Positions 35,544 to 44,813 of a DNA stretch of 64,000 nucleotides are shown here, piece after piece; position 1 is the first letter of the stretch, and every line of letters begins with the position of its first letter. The DNA is taken from contig NZ_JAFIQV010000021.1 in the NCBI RefSeq assembly GCF_017356015.1, positions 1 to 64,000 of the forward strand. Reading direction: 5' to 3'. Below the pieces are notes generated by a model. The model did no database searches, was not told the DNA's origin, and worked only from the letters and a program-made list of their open reading frames with translations. This DNA is from Azospirillum sp. SYSU D00513. GTDB lineage: Bacteria; Pseudomonadota; Alphaproteobacteria; Azospirillales; Azospirillaceae. The position numbers and the translations under genes are program-made.

Positions 35544-35969
35544 ATGGTCAAGGTCGAGGCACAGGCCCGAAAGGAAGGACGTGCGGCGCCCAGTCACATC
35601 GAAACCATCGACGTGGCGGCGGTCATCGACCGGCTGCGCCAGCTTTGCCAAGCACAGCCGCGCCGTTATGGCGGGAAGTTGGACATTGATAGGATCGTCG
35701 CGGCCAGTGTCAACGTTCCCTTTCCGCATGTGATGGACCCGGCGGCGCTGGCGCGTTCCATCACGGAGAACAGCGTGCCCCCGGAGTATGCCGGGCACAT
35801 CGGCCGCTTCCTGGGCGAACTCCCTCTGACCGACATCCTGCGCTTCTGCGACCGCCACGGCATCAAGGCGCCCACCCTGGCGCGCTTCGTGCGCGACAAC
35901 CGTGCAAAGCTTGCGCTTCGCCGTCCGGAGCTGGACCAGCACATCGATGCCCTCGTACCCAGTCCCTGA
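35544..35969 (+). CDS. hypothetical protein paired with a nucleotidyltransferase, 141 aa
   Basis: An excellent GGAGG at 35533-35537 precedes ATG 35544. The protein is soluble and largely helical: a polar lead, a segment VAAVIDRLRQLCQAQPRRYGG, and a C-terminal section PLTDILRFCDRHGIKAPTLARFVRDNRAKL. The latter resembles small DNA-binding or adaptor helices but no HTH is certain. The stop overlaps the next gene's ATG by 23 bases, so the two are co-translated. In AbiE-type pairs the first gene is the antitoxin; that role is an inference from order only. Confidence 0.72.
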   Translation: MVKVEAQARKEGRAAPSHIETIDVAAVIDRLRQLCQAQPRRYGGKLDIDRIVAASVNVPFPHVMDPAALARSITENSVPPEYAGHIGRFLGELPLTDILRFCDRHGIKAPTLARFVRDNRAKLALRRPELDQHIDALVPSP

Positions 35970-36876
35970 CGGGCCGCACAACGACGACTGGAAGTCGCTG
36001 CTCGCCTATCTCTTCCCAGTCGTCGGAGAGGTGGTCCAGCGTCATGGCCTTCCGTTCCCCATACAGATCGGCGGCGGCTCGATGCTGCTGCGCCGTTACC
36101 GGCACCGCAAGAGCCGCGATCTCGACGTTTTCGTGACCGACGCCCGCCTGGTGCGCCTTTGCTCGCCGCGGATCAACGAAGCGGCAGCCGACATCTTCGT
36201 CGATTACGGAGAGGAGGCCTCGGCGGTCAAGCTCGTCCTCGGCATGCAGGAGATCGACATCATCGCGGTGGCGCCGGTGATCACCGATGAGGCGACGGAG
36301 GAAGCCGTTCTCAAGGGGCGCGACATACTCATCGAACGGCCTCGGGAGATCTTGGCAAAGAAGGTCGTCTATCGCGGGCGGACCTTCCAGCCGCGCGACG
36401 TGTTCGACCTCGCCTGCATCGCCGTGGAAGAGCCGGAGGAGGTCGCCGCCATTCTGCCCTGGCTATCGCCGACGCACCTTGATGATCTCGCCGTCCGTCT
36501 CGATGAAATCGAGCCGATTCTTGACCGGGAACTCGCCGACAAGGTCGAGGCCTATCCGGACTTTCAGCCGGTTATTGGCAAGTGCCTGGACATCACGCGC
36601 GGCGTGCTGGCGACTTGGAAGGAGGAGCTGACACCAAAAGTCCAGGCGCCTCCGCACCCGCAGCACACGCACCGGGCGATCTACTCCCGCGATGGATCGA
36701 CGGTGGTCATCAAAGAGCGCAACCCGGAAACACAGCGCTTTGAGCGGATCGGGAACACTCTGGGGCCGGCGAAGGTTGCGCCGGAGGGCGTATCCTATTG
36801 GCTGGCCGGCATCGAAATGCCGGAGGCCGAGTGGCGATTGCACCCGGCCGTCCTGGCGGCCTTGAGGAAGGCCTGA
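35947..36876 (+). CDS. AbiEii/AbiGii-like nucleotidyltransferase, probable toxin component, 309 aa
   Basis: The nucleotidyltransferase core is plain: GGGSMLLRRYRHRKSRDLDVFV (the GS followed by DxD) and the third acidic residue in QEIDIIAV. The AbiEii-type follow-on reads EILAKKVVYRGRTFQPRDVFDLACIAVEE. Family members (AbiEii, MenT) modify tRNA or other nucleic acids with nucleotides and arrest growth until an antitoxin blocks them. A C-terminal extension (about 230-309, with KERNPETQRFERIGNTL) is unusual. ATG 35947 gives about 309 residues. The pair lies alone between an exporter gene and the siderophore locus. Confidence 0.8.
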   Translation: MPSYPVPDGPHNDDWKSLLAYLFPVVGEVVQRHGLPFPIQIGGGSMLLRRYRHRKSRDLDVFVTDARLVRLCSPRINEAAADIFVDYGEEASAVKLVLGMQEIDIIAVAPVITDEATEEAVLKGRDILIERPREILAKKVVYRGRTFQPRDVFDLACIAVEEPEEVAAILPWLSPTHLDDLAVRLDEIEPILDRELADKVEAYPDFQPVIGKCLDITRGVLATWKEELTPKVQAPPHPQHTHRAIYSRDGSTVVIKERNPETQRFERIGNTLGPAKVAPEGVSYWLAGIEMPEAEWRLHPAVLAALRKA

Positions 36877-36945
36877 GTGGAAGTTTTTAGACGGCGCTCG
36901 CGGTAGAGCCAAAAGGTCCCTACCGCACCTCCTCCCATTCCAGCC

Positions 36946-38622
36946 TCACCCCCGCTTCGCCAGCTCCTCGTGGGTGATCGGCTGCAGGCCGCCGTCGCGG
37001 CTGACGACATAGACGGCGTCGGCGTTGCGGATGGTGGCCAGGCGGTGGGCGATGACCAGCGTCGTGCGCCCTTCCGCCAACTCCATCAGCGACTTCTGGA
37101 TCTCGCGCTCGGTCTGGGTGTCGAGCGCCGAGGTCGCCTCGTCGAGGATGAGGATCGGCGGGTTCTTCAGGAACATGCGGGCAATGGTCAGCCGCTGCTT
37201 CTGCCCGCCGGACAGCTTCACGCCGCGCTCGCCGATGATGGTGTCGAGCCCGTCGGGCATCGCCTCGATCAGCGTGTCGAGATGGGCGCGGCGGGCCGCC
37301 TCCATGATCTCCTCATCACTGGCGCCCAGCCGGCCGTAGGCGATGTTCTCGCGGATGGTGCCGCCGAACAGGAAAACGTCCTGCTGCACGATGCCGATCT
37401 GGCGGCGCAGGGAGGCGAGCGTCATGTCGCGGATGTCGATGCCGTCGATGGTGATGGCGCCACCGGTGATCTCGTAGAAACGCGGCAGCAGCGAGCAGAT
37501 GGTGGTCTTGCCGGCGCCGGACGGGCCGACGAAGGCCACGGTGCTCCCGGCCCGGATGGCGAGATCCACGCCGCCGAGCACCGGCCGCTGGCGGTCGTAG
37601 CCGAAGGACACGTTGCTGTAGACGATGTCGCCCTTCAGCGGCGGGGCGGGGATAGCGTCCGGCCGGTCCGTGATGTCCGGTTCGGTGTCGAGCAGTTCGG
37701 TGTAGCGGCGGAATCCGGCGATGCCCTTGGGGTAGGTCTCGATGACCGAGTTGATCTTCTCGATCGGCCGGAAGAAGACGTTGACCAGCAGCAGGAAGGC
37801 GAAGAAGCCGCCCTGCGTCAGCTCGCCCGCCAGCACGAAATGGGCGCCCGCCAGCATGACCACGATCAGGATCAGCCGCATGCCCATGTAGCTCATGGTG
37901 GTGGAGGCGGCCATGATGCGGTAGGCGTCGAGCTTGGTCCGGCGGTAATGCGCGTTGTCCTGGGCGAACAGCGCGCGCTCGTGGTCCTCGTTGGTGAAGG
38001 CCTGCACCACGCGCATGCCGCCGACATTCTCCTCGATGCGGACGTTGAAGTTGCCGACGCTGGAATAGAGCGACTGCCAGTTCCGCGTCATGCGCCCGCC
38101 GTAGCGGCTGGTCAGCCAGGCGATCAGGGGGACGATGGTCGCGGTGATCAGCGCCAGCGGCGTGTGGACCGTCAGCATCAGGGCGAAGGCCCCGACGAAG
38201 GTCATGACCGCGATCAGCAGGTCCTCGGGGCCGTGGTGCGCGACCTCTCCGATCTCCTCCAGGTCCTTGGTGACGCGGCCCACGAGATGGCCGGTCTTGT
38301 GGTTGTCGTAGAAGCTGAAGGACAGCTTCTGGAGATGGTCGAAGCTCTTCCGCCGCATCTCCGTCTCGATGTTGATGCCCAGCTTGTGGCCCCAATAGAC
38401 CACCACTGCCATCAGCCCGCCGTTGGCGAGGTAGATCGCCAGCAGCGCCACCGAGGCGAGCACGATCAGCGGCCAGTCGCCGGTGGGCAGCAGCTGGTCG
38501 ACGAAGGAGCGCACGGCCATGGGGAAGCCCAGCTCCAGCAGGCCGGACAGCACGGCGCAGAGGATGTCGAGGGCCAACAGGCCCTTGTAGGGGCGGTAGT
38601 AGGCGAGGAAACGGCCGATCAT
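36946..38622 (-). CDS. ABC transporter, fused membrane and ATPase domains (MsbA-like), 558 aa
   Basis: Six membrane helices in the first 300 residues (ALDILCAVLSGLLELGFPM, LIVLASVALLAIYLANGG and others), then an ATPase: Walker A GPSGAGKTT (about 375), Q loop VQQDVFLFGG, signature LSGGQKQRL, Walker B ILILDEATSALD and the switch His in IAHRL. This half-transporter would work as a homodimer. Position next to the Fhu genes on the same strand suggests a role with siderophores, either export or uptake (YbtP-like), but sequence alone cannot tell. Confidence 0.87.
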   Translation of the reverse strand: MIGRFLAYYRPYKGLLALDILCAVLSGLLELGFPMAVRSFVDQLLPTGDWPLIVLASVALLAIYLANGGLMAVVVYWGHKLGINIETEMRRKSFDHLQKLSFSFYDNHKTGHLVGRVTKDLEEIGEVAHHGPEDLLIAVMTFVGAFALMLTVHTPLALITATIVPLIAWLTSRYGGRMTRNWQSLYSSVGNFNVRIEENVGGMRVVQAFTNEDHERALFAQDNAHYRRTKLDAYRIMAASTTMSYMGMRLILIVVMLAGAHFVLAGELTQGGFFAFLLLVNVFFRPIEKINSVIETYPKGIAGFRRYTELLDTEPDITDRPDAIPAPPLKGDIVYSNVSFGYDRQRPVLGGVDLAIRAGSTVAFVGPSGAGKTTICSLLPRFYEITGGAITIDGIDIRDMTLASLRRQIGIVQQDVFLFGGTIRENIAYGRLGASDEEIMEAARRAHLDTLIEAMPDGLDTIIGERGVKLSGGQKQRLTIARMFLKNPPILILDEATSALDTQTEREIQKSLMELAEGRTTLVIAHRLATIRNADAVYVVSRDGGLQPITHEELAKRG

Positions 38623-38709
38623 GCTTGGGATCCTGAGTGCGGCTGGCCCTGGGACGGCGGGCTTGGAACGATGGGCTTCGAACAGCGGGGATGCGTCGCG
38701 GGGGTCGGG

Positions 38710-40710
38710 TCAGCCGGCACGGGGACCCTCCCGGCCGAGCAGCCAGATCAGATAGGGACCGGCCAGCAGCGACGCGAACAGCCCCAGCGGCAGTTGATAC
38801 GGAAAGGCGGCGGTCCGGGCAAGCCAGTCCGACAGCACCATCAGGGCAGCACCGATCAGCATGGCGCCCGCCGCCTGCGCCCGCGCGCGGCCGAGCCCGA
38901 GCAGCCGGGCCAGATGCGGCGCGATCAGCCCGATGAAGCTCAGCGGCCCGACGAAGAGTGCCGCCACGGCGGTGAGCAGCCCGGCGAGCAGGACCAGCAG
39001 GCCCCGGCAGCGCCGCGCCGGCAGCCCGACCGAACGCGCCGTGGCGTCGCCCAGCGGCAGGATGTCCAGCCAGCGCCCCGCGAAGGGCAGGGGGGCGAGC
39101 AGCAGCAGGGCCGCGACCGCGCAGCCCCAGGCGTCGGCGGGCGTCGCCTCGTTGGTGGAGCCGCTGAGCCAGCGCAGCAGGGCGAAGGCCTGGGGCGTGC
39201 CGGTGGCGATGACGGCGGTCAGCACCGCGCTGCACAGGGCGCTCATGGCGATGCCCGCCAGCAGCAGCCGTTCCGGCCCGAAGCCGGCGCGCAAGGACAG
39301 CGCCAGCATGCAGGCCAGCACCGTCACGGCGCCGATGGCCGAGGCGGCGGCCTGGACGCCGATGCCGGGCGACGCGAACAGGAACAGCGCGGCGGTCAGC
39401 CCCACGCCCGCCCCGGTGCCGACGCCGAGAATCTCCGGCCCGGCGAGCGGGTTCGCGGTGACCCGCTGAAGCACCATTCCCGCCGCCGCCAGCATGGCCC
39501 CGGACGCGGCGGCGACGGCCACGCGCGGCGCCCGCCAGGCCATCAGGTCGCCAAGCAGGCCGCCGGTGGAGACGGTCCAGCCCTCCGGCCCGTAGCCGAC
39601 GGTCAGCGCGAGCCCGGCGGAGACCGCGCCGAGCAGGGCGAGCAGCGCCAGCAGGAGTCCGGGGCGGGCGCTGCGGCGCGACGCCGCTCGGCGGGCCTCC
39701 AGCGAGGGCCATTCGAACATGCGCAGCCGGGGCAGCAGCCACAGCAGCAGCGGCCCGCCGAGCAGCGCCGTGGCGGCGCCGGTCGGCACGCGTTCGCCGC
39801 CGCCCCCGGCCAGAAGCTGGACCAGCCCGTCGGTGAGCCAGAGCAGCAGCGCGCCGATCAGGGGGGCGGCGACCAGCCTCTGCCTTTGCGTCCGCGCGCC
39901 GCTGAGCTGCGCCAGCGCCGGGGCGGCCAGCCCGACGAAGCCGATCACCCCGACCTCCGCCGTCACCCCGGCGGCGAGCCACACGGCGATGCCGATGACG
40001 CCGAAGCGCGTCAGGTCCAGCGCGACGCCGAGGCTGCGGGCGCTGCCGTCGTCCAGCCCGAGGATGGCGAGCGGGCGCGACAGCAGGACCGCCGCCACGG
40101 CGCCGGCCGCCAGCCGCCAGGATATGTCGAGCGTCGGCCCCCAGCCCTGCTGGGACAGCGACCCGCCGCCCCACAGGAAGATCGAGAAAAGATATTCGCC
40201 GTTGGCGAGGATGACGGCCGCACTCGCCATGGTCGCTGTCAGGGCGACCATCATGCCGGCCAGCACCACCGCCACCGGCTCCAGCCCGCGCCGCCAGGTC
40301 ATGGCCATGATCAGCCCGACGGCGGCCAGACCGCCGCCGAGCGCCACCCCCTCGCGCGCGCCCTCCATCAGCGCCGGGGCGTAGACCGCCGCCAGCGTCA
40401 TGGCGAGCTGCGCACCGGCCGACACGCCGAGGGTGGAAGGCTCCGCCAGCGGGTTGCGCAGGACGCGCTGGAGCAGCAGGCCGGACAGGCCCAGCGTGGC
40501 CCCCGCGATGAGCGCCACGGCCATGCGCGGCAGCACGCTGTACTGGAGGATCACCGCGTCGAGTTCGGGCACGGACGTGTCGGCACCCGCGCCGAAGCCG
40601 GCCGGCCCGGCGATCCGCAGCGCGGACAGGAAGGCCGCGGCAAGGGCGAGGCCGCCCCACAGCAGCAGCCGGCTCATGGGCCGCCCCGGACGCATCGCGC
40701 GCTCAGCCAT
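38710..40710 (-). CDS. fhuB: ferric siderophore ABC transporter permease, fused FhuB type, 666 aa
   Basis: Two FecCD permease halves are fused: about 30-325 and 350-660. Each has the family pattern, for example ALIAGATLGLSGLLLQRVLRNPLAEPSTLGVSAGAQL in the first and AASGAMLAAAGMVLQRVTANPLAGPEILGVGTGAGV in the second. About 20 membrane helices are expected, as in E. coli FhuB (660 aa). The start overlaps the stop of the binding-protein gene by 8 bases. It moves ferric hydroxamate-type siderophores across the inner membrane with FhuC and FhuD. Confidence 0.92.
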   Translation of the reverse strand: MAERAMRPGRPMSRLLLWGGLALAAAFLSALRIAGPAGFGAGADTSVPELDAVILQYSVLPRMAVALIAGATLGLSGLLLQRVLRNPLAEPSTLGVSAGAQLAMTLAAVYAPALMEGAREGVALGGGLAAVGLIMAMTWRRGLEPVAVVLAGMMVALTATMASAAVILANGEYLFSIFLWGGGSLSQQGWGPTLDISWRLAAGAVAAVLLSRPLAILGLDDGSARSLGVALDLTRFGVIGIAVWLAAGVTAEVGVIGFVGLAAPALAQLSGARTQRQRLVAAPLIGALLLWLTDGLVQLLAGGGGERVPTGAATALLGGPLLLWLLPRLRMFEWPSLEARRAASRRSARPGLLLALLALLGAVSAGLALTVGYGPEGWTVSTGGLLGDLMAWRAPRVAVAAASGAMLAAAGMVLQRVTANPLAGPEILGVGTGAGVGLTAALFLFASPGIGVQAAASAIGAVTVLACMLALSLRAGFGPERLLLAGIAMSALCSAVLTAVIATGTPQAFALLRWLSGSTNEATPADAWGCAVAALLLLAPLPFAGRWLDILPLGDATARSVGLPARRCRGLLVLLAGLLTAVAALFVGPLSFIGLIAPHLARLLGLGRARAQAAGAMLIGAALMVLSDWLARTAAFPYQLPLGLFASLLAGPYLIWLLGREGPRAG

Positions 40711-41608
40711 GGCGGCCGCCCTCCCGGCCGAGCAGTGCGGCGGCCAGCAGGCGGGCGAAGCGCAGGGCGGCGGGCAGCCCGCCGAAATGGTTCACCGGCT
40801 CGATGGTCGCCACGCGGTCCTCCCGCACCATGGGCAGGGCCTGCCACAGCGCGCTTTCGGCGAGGCCCCGGCGCGCCTCGGCCGGCACCGGCGGCACGAC
40901 GATGACGGACACGTCCGGCAGGCGGGCCAGCGCCTCGATGCCGAGCGGGGCCGCGGCGCTGTAGCTGGAACCGGCGGCCCAGCCATTCTCCAGCCCGAGC
41001 CGCCCGATCACGTCGCCGAACATGCTGTCGGTGCCGAAGGCCCGGAAATGGCGCGCGTCGCCGAGGTTGATCGGCAGGACGCGCCGCCGCGCCACGGCTT
41101 GCAGGGCCTCGCGCAGGCGGGCGATCTCCGCGCGCGCGCGGGCGACGACGGCGCGGGCCTCCGCCTCGCGGCCGATGTTGGCGCCGATGGTGAAGGCGGC
41201 CTCCTCGGCGCGCGCGTAGGGCGGCACGCCCGGCTCGTAGACGGTCACGGACAGGACAGGGGCGACGCGCTCCAGGCTGCCGCGCTGGCGCTCGTAATAG
41301 TTGGAGCTGAGGATCAGGTCGGGTGCGGCCAGCCGCAACGCCTCGTAGTTCGGCGTGCCGCGCAGCCCCAGGTCCATCACGGAGGCCGGGATCTCCGGCT
41401 CCACCGCGACCTTGCGGAACTGGATCAGCTCGGTCGCGGCCACCGGGACGGCGCCCAGCGCCAGCACGGTCTCCAGCGCCGCCCAGTCGATGGCGGCGAC
41501 GCGCTGGGCCTGCGCGCGGGCCGTGGCGGGCAGAAAGAGAGGAAACAGGGCCGGGCCGGCCGCGAGGCCGAGCGCCCGGCGGCGCGTGATGGGGGACGCC
41601 ATGCGCAT
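40703..41608 (-). CDS. periplasmic siderophore-binding protein (FhuD-like), 301 aa
   Basis: The N-terminus is a Tat-type signal (ITRRRALGLAAG). The substrate-binding fold of the FhuD/BtuF family is seen: AIDWAALETVLALGAVPVAATEL, YEALRLAAPDLILSS, ARHFRAFGTDSMFGDVIGRLGLENGW. It delivers siderophore to the permease. The start is uncertain: ATG 41608 and 41602 are both possible, and GTG 41629 would overlap the preceding stop. Stop overlaps the FhuB start. Confidence 0.85.
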   Translation of the reverse strand: MRMASPITRRRALGLAAGPALFPLFLPATARAQAQRVAAIDWAALETVLALGAVPVAATELIQFRKVAVEPEIPASVMDLGLRGTPNYEALRLAAPDLILSSNYYERQRGSLERVAPVLSVTVYEPGVPPYARAEEAAFTIGANIGREAEARAVVARARAEIARLREALQAVARRRVLPINLGDARHFRAFGTDSMFGDVIGRLGLENGWAAGSSYSAAAPLGIEALARLPDVSVIVVPPVPAEARRGLAESALWQALPMVREDRVATIEPVNHFGGLPAALRFARLLAAALLGREGGRHG

Positions 41609-41625
41609 GTTCAGGGGACGCAGGC

Positions 41626-42420
41626 TCACTGGACGTACCCGATCGGGTCGCCGGTGACCGGGTGGGGCAGGATGCCCATGGCGAGGTGGTAAATGCCGGC
41701 GAGGGTCTCGGCCGTCATCACCTCCCTGGGCGTGCCGCGCGCGACCAGCGCGCCGTCGCGCATCGCCAGGATCTCGTCGCACAGCCGTGCCGCCATGTTG
41801 ATGTCGTGCAGAACGATGACGGCGCCGATGCCGCGCGCGCGGCTCAGCCGCCGCACCAGCCCCAGCATCTCGACCTGGCTCGCGATGTCCAGCGCGGAGG
41901 TCGGCTCGTCCAGCAGCAGGCAGCGCGTGTCCTGGGCCATCATCATGGCGAGCCAGGCGCGCTGCCGCTCGCCCCCCGACAGGCTGTCCACCAGCCGCCC
42001 GGCGAAGGGCTGGAGCCCGGTCTCGGCCAGCGCCTCCTCCACCTTGGCGGCGTCCTCGGCGCCGAAGCGGCCGAGCGCGCCGTGCCAGGGGAAACGCCCC
42101 AGCGCCACCAGCTCGCGCACCGTCATGCCCTCGGCGGGCGGGGTGAACTGCGGCATGTAGGCGACCGAGCGCGCGAAGTCGCGCTCGCCCATGCCGCCGA
42201 TGTCGCCGCCCATGAAGCGGATGCGCCCGGCCTGGGGGGCGCGCTGGCGGGCGAGCAGCCGGATCAGCGTGCTCTTGCCCGAGCCGTTCGGGCCGACCAG
42301 CCCATAGATGCGCGCGGGCTCCAGCCGCAGCGACAGGCCGGACAGGATCGCCCGCCCACCCACGGAGAAGCCGACGGAGTCCAGGTCGTACAGGGCCGGG
42401 GTTCGTTCAGCGCCGCTCAT
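41626..42420 (-). CDS. fhuC: siderophore ABC transporter ATP-binding protein (FhuC-like), 264 aa
   Basis: Walker A GPNGSGKST (about 43-51), Q loop MPQF, signature LSGGERQRA, Walker B RCLLLDEPTSALD and the switch His in VLHDINMA are present. It matches the FecE/FhuC group. A tandem 18-bp repeat and a GGGA ribosome site lie in its leader. First gene of the fhuC-fhuD-fhuB series on the minus strand. Confidence 0.92.
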   Translation of the reverse strand: MSGAERTPALYDLDSVGFSVGGRAILSGLSLRLEPARIYGLVGPNGSGKSTLIRLLARQRAPQAGRIRFMGGDIGGMGERDFARSVAYMPQFTPPAEGMTVRELVALGRFPWHGALGRFGAEDAAKVEEALAETGLQPFAGRLVDSLSGGERQRAWLAMMMAQDTRCLLLDEPTSALDIASQVEMLGLVRRLSRARGIGAVIVLHDINMAARLCDEILAMRDGALVARGTPREVMTAETLAGIYHLAMGILPHPVTGDPIGYVQ

Positions 42421-42432
42421 GGATGGTCCCGA

Positions 42433-42468
42433 TCGTGAGAACAGAAAGAATCGTGAGAACAGAAAAGC
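42433..42468. repeat. tandem 18-bp repeat in the fhuC leader
   Basis: TCGTGAGAACAGAAAGAA (42433-42450... starting at TCG) is followed at once by TCGTGAGAACAGAAAAGC (42451-42468), differing only in the last three bases. It lies between the TonB receptor terminator and the fhuC start. Function unknown. Confidence 0.7.
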
Positions 42469-42475
42469 AGGCCTG

Positions 42476-42527
42476 AAAAAACGGATCGGCCGGGACCGTC
42501 CGCGAGCCCCCGCGGACGGTCCCGGCC
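42476..42527 (-). terminator. intrinsic terminator after the TonB-dependent receptor gene
   Basis: A 17-bp perfect stem, GGCCGGGACCGTCCGCG (42488-42504) with CGCGGACGGTCCCGGCC (42511-42527), is followed on the minus strand by ATCCG and six T (42476-42481). It lies just after the stop of the receptor at 42542 and separates it from fhuC. Confidence 0.85.
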
Positions 42528-42541
42528 GGCGGAAGGCCGGA

Positions 42542-44704
42542 TCACCAGCTCATGTTGACCTTGAGCAGGGCGGTCCGCCCCTCCGCATAGCCGCAGGAGA
42601 ACTGAGTCTGGCAGCTCGCCACGTACTTCTTGTCGAAGAGGTTCGTGACCGAAAGGTTGACGCCCCAATTGTCCTGTTCGTAGCCGACCCGCGCGTCGAA
42701 GACCGTCGCGTCGGGCACCTTCAGCGTGTTCTCGTTGTCGGCCCAGGAGGAGCCGATGTAGCGCACGCCGCCGCCCACCCCCACGCCGTCGAGCGGCCCG
42801 CCGTCGCGGAAGCTGTAGTCGAGGAACAGCGACGCCTGGGTCTGCGGCACGATGTAGGGCGTGTTGCCGATCAGCGACGCGTCGGCGTCCTCGGTGATCT
42901 CCAGGTCGAAGGCGGTGAAGGCGGCGGTGGCCTTCAGGCTCTCGGTCAGGTTGGCCTTCGCCTCGAACTCGAAGCCCTGCGAGTTGACCTCGCCGATCTG
43001 CGTCTCGGCGTTGAAGGGGCCGGTGACGACGTTGGTGCGCGTCAGGTCGAACAGGGCCGCGGTGAAGAGCGCGTCCGCCCAGGCCGGGCGGTACTTCACG
43101 CCGACCTCGTACTGGCGGCCGGTCTCCGGCTTGAAGACGCCGGCGGCCGGGGAGGAGCCGAGCACCGGGTTGAAGAAGGTGGAGGCGCTGGCGTAGGGCG
43201 TCAGGCCGTTGGCGAACTCGTAGGCGAGGCCGGCGCGGCCGCTGAACTCCACGTCCTTGCCCTGGTAGGCGGGCGTGCCGTCGGCGTCGGTGGAGACATG
43301 GTCGTAGCGGCCGTTCAGCGTCACGATCCAGCCCTGGCCGAAGCGCATCTGGTCCTGAAGATAGACGCCGATCTGGTGCATCTTCAGCACCTGGTCGATG
43401 TAGGCGGAGCGCGTGCCCTGCGGCGCGCCGTAGACCGGGTTGGTGGCGCTGATCGGGGTGGCCGAGCCGGAGAGCTGGACTTGGTCCATGTCGAAGAGGC
43501 GGTAATCGACGCCGAACAGGGCGGTGTGCTCGATCGGGCCGGTCCGCAGCTTGGCCTGGACCTGGTTGTCGATCAGGAAGCTGTTGACCTCCGTCTGGTG
43601 CTCGAAGTTGATCCGCGACAGGAGGTTGTCCGGATCGGCGGGCGCCGCCGCGAAGCCGCCATAGCCGAAGGGATAGAGCGAGACCTCGTGGATGTCGCTG
43701 TAGCCGTAGCGGACGTTCTGGCGCAGCGTCAGGCTGTCGTTGACCTGGTGTTCCAGCTCGTAGCCGACCTGGAGCTGGCGGCGCTCGTAATCGTCGAGGT
43801 CCGGTTCGGTGAAGTTGGCGTCGCGCTCGATGCGGCCGAAGGGAGCGTCCACCACCGTGCCGACATAGGGCAGGAAGGCGCCGCCGTTGTGCCGCTCGTC
43901 GATGTGCGTGTAGTTCGCCAGCACGGTCAGGCTGGTCCGGTCGTTCGGCGTCCAGCGGAAGCTGGGCGAGATCGTGCCGCGGAAGCCGTCCTCGAAGTCG
44001 GTGGCGCCGTCGCCGCCCTCGATCCGGCCGGTCAGCCGGTAGCTCAGCGTCCCGTTGAGCTGGTCGCCGAAGTCGAAGCCGAGATGCGCGCGGCCGCTGT
44101 CGGTGATGCCGGTTTCGACCGAGCGCAGACGCTCCCCGTCGGGGCGCTTGCTGACGAGGTTCACGAGGCCGCCCGGATTGCTGCCGCCATAGAGGACGGA
44201 GGCGGCGCCGCGCAGAACCTCGACCCGCTCCAGCGTGTAGCTGTCGGTGAAGGTGCCGCCGAACCCGAAGCCGTAGAGCTGGAGCCCGTCCTGGTAGACG
44301 CCGGTCTGGGTGGCCTGGAAGCCACGGATGTAGATCCAGTTGGTGTCCTTGTCCGAGCCGAAGGGCTGGGCGAAGACGCCCGCCGTGTAGCGCAGCGCCT
44401 CGTCCACCTTCTGGGCGCCGCGGTCGTCCATCTCGTCCCGGCCGATGACGGAGACCGACTGCGGGATCTCGTCGATCGGGGTGTCGGTCTTGGAGCCGGT
44501 CGCGGTGGAGCGGACGACGTAGCCCTGGACCGGGCTGGTCGGGGTGTCGGCCGGACGCGTTCCCTCGACCGTGACCGGGTCGAGGACGACCGGTGCGGTG
44601 GGGGCGGTGCCTTGCGCGTGGGCGAGCGCCGGCATCAGCAGGGCGGCCGCCGCCGTGCCGTTCAACAGGGCCTGGGTCAGCCAGTGCTTCGGACTATGGA
44701 CCAT
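42542..44704 (-). CDS. TonB-dependent siderophore receptor, 720 aa
   Basis: The signal peptide ends about residue 30 (ALAHAQGTA). A TonB-box-like DPVTVEGT follows, then the plug domain (about 60-190: DEIPQSVSVIGRDEMDDRGAQ, RVEVLRGAASVLYGGSNPGGLVNLVSKRP) and a 22-strand barrel ending in LLKVNMSW with a terminal Trp/Phe-type residue. The plug pattern is of the FhuA/FhuE/FpvA group that takes up hydroxamate-type ferric siderophores. Start ATG 44704 has GGGAA about ten bases upstream. A Fur-box-like sequence lies 110 bases upstream. Confidence 0.93.
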   Translation of the reverse strand: MVHSPKHWLTQALLNGTAAAALLMPALAHAQGTAPTAPVVLDPVTVEGTRPADTPTSPVQGYVVRSTATGSKTDTPIDEIPQSVSVIGRDEMDDRGAQKVDEALRYTAGVFAQPFGSDKDTNWIYIRGFQATQTGVYQDGLQLYGFGFGGTFTDSYTLERVEVLRGAASVLYGGSNPGGLVNLVSKRPDGERLRSVETGITDSGRAHLGFDFGDQLNGTLSYRLTGRIEGGDGATDFEDGFRGTISPSFRWTPNDRTSLTVLANYTHIDERHNGGAFLPYVGTVVDAPFGRIERDANFTEPDLDDYERRQLQVGYELEHQVNDSLTLRQNVRYGYSDIHEVSLYPFGYGGFAAAPADPDNLLSRINFEHQTEVNSFLIDNQVQAKLRTGPIEHTALFGVDYRLFDMDQVQLSGSATPISATNPVYGAPQGTRSAYIDQVLKMHQIGVYLQDQMRFGQGWIVTLNGRYDHVSTDADGTPAYQGKDVEFSGRAGLAYEFANGLTPYASASTFFNPVLGSSPAAGVFKPETGRQYEVGVKYRPAWADALFTAALFDLTRTNVVTGPFNAETQIGEVNSQGFEFEAKANLTESLKATAAFTAFDLEITEDADASLIGNTPYIVPQTQASLFLDYSFRDGGPLDGVGVGGGVRYIGSSWADNENTLKVPDATVFDARVGYEQDNWGVNLSVTNLFDKKYVASCQTQFSCGYAEGRTALLKVNMSW

Positions 44705-44813
44705 CACATTCGTTCCCGGACAATGGCGCGCCACGTTGAAAGCCATCGTTCGGGCCGGGATCCCTGTGGGGCAGGGTTTCCGGCGGATCGGGCGTTCGTC
44801 CGTGCGTCGTTGT

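Noticed and set aside
36970..40905. 1311-codon open frame opposite the ABC transporter and fhuB
   Set aside because: Composition is Gln/Gly/Arg-rich antisense shadow; the minus-strand genes have full family motifs.
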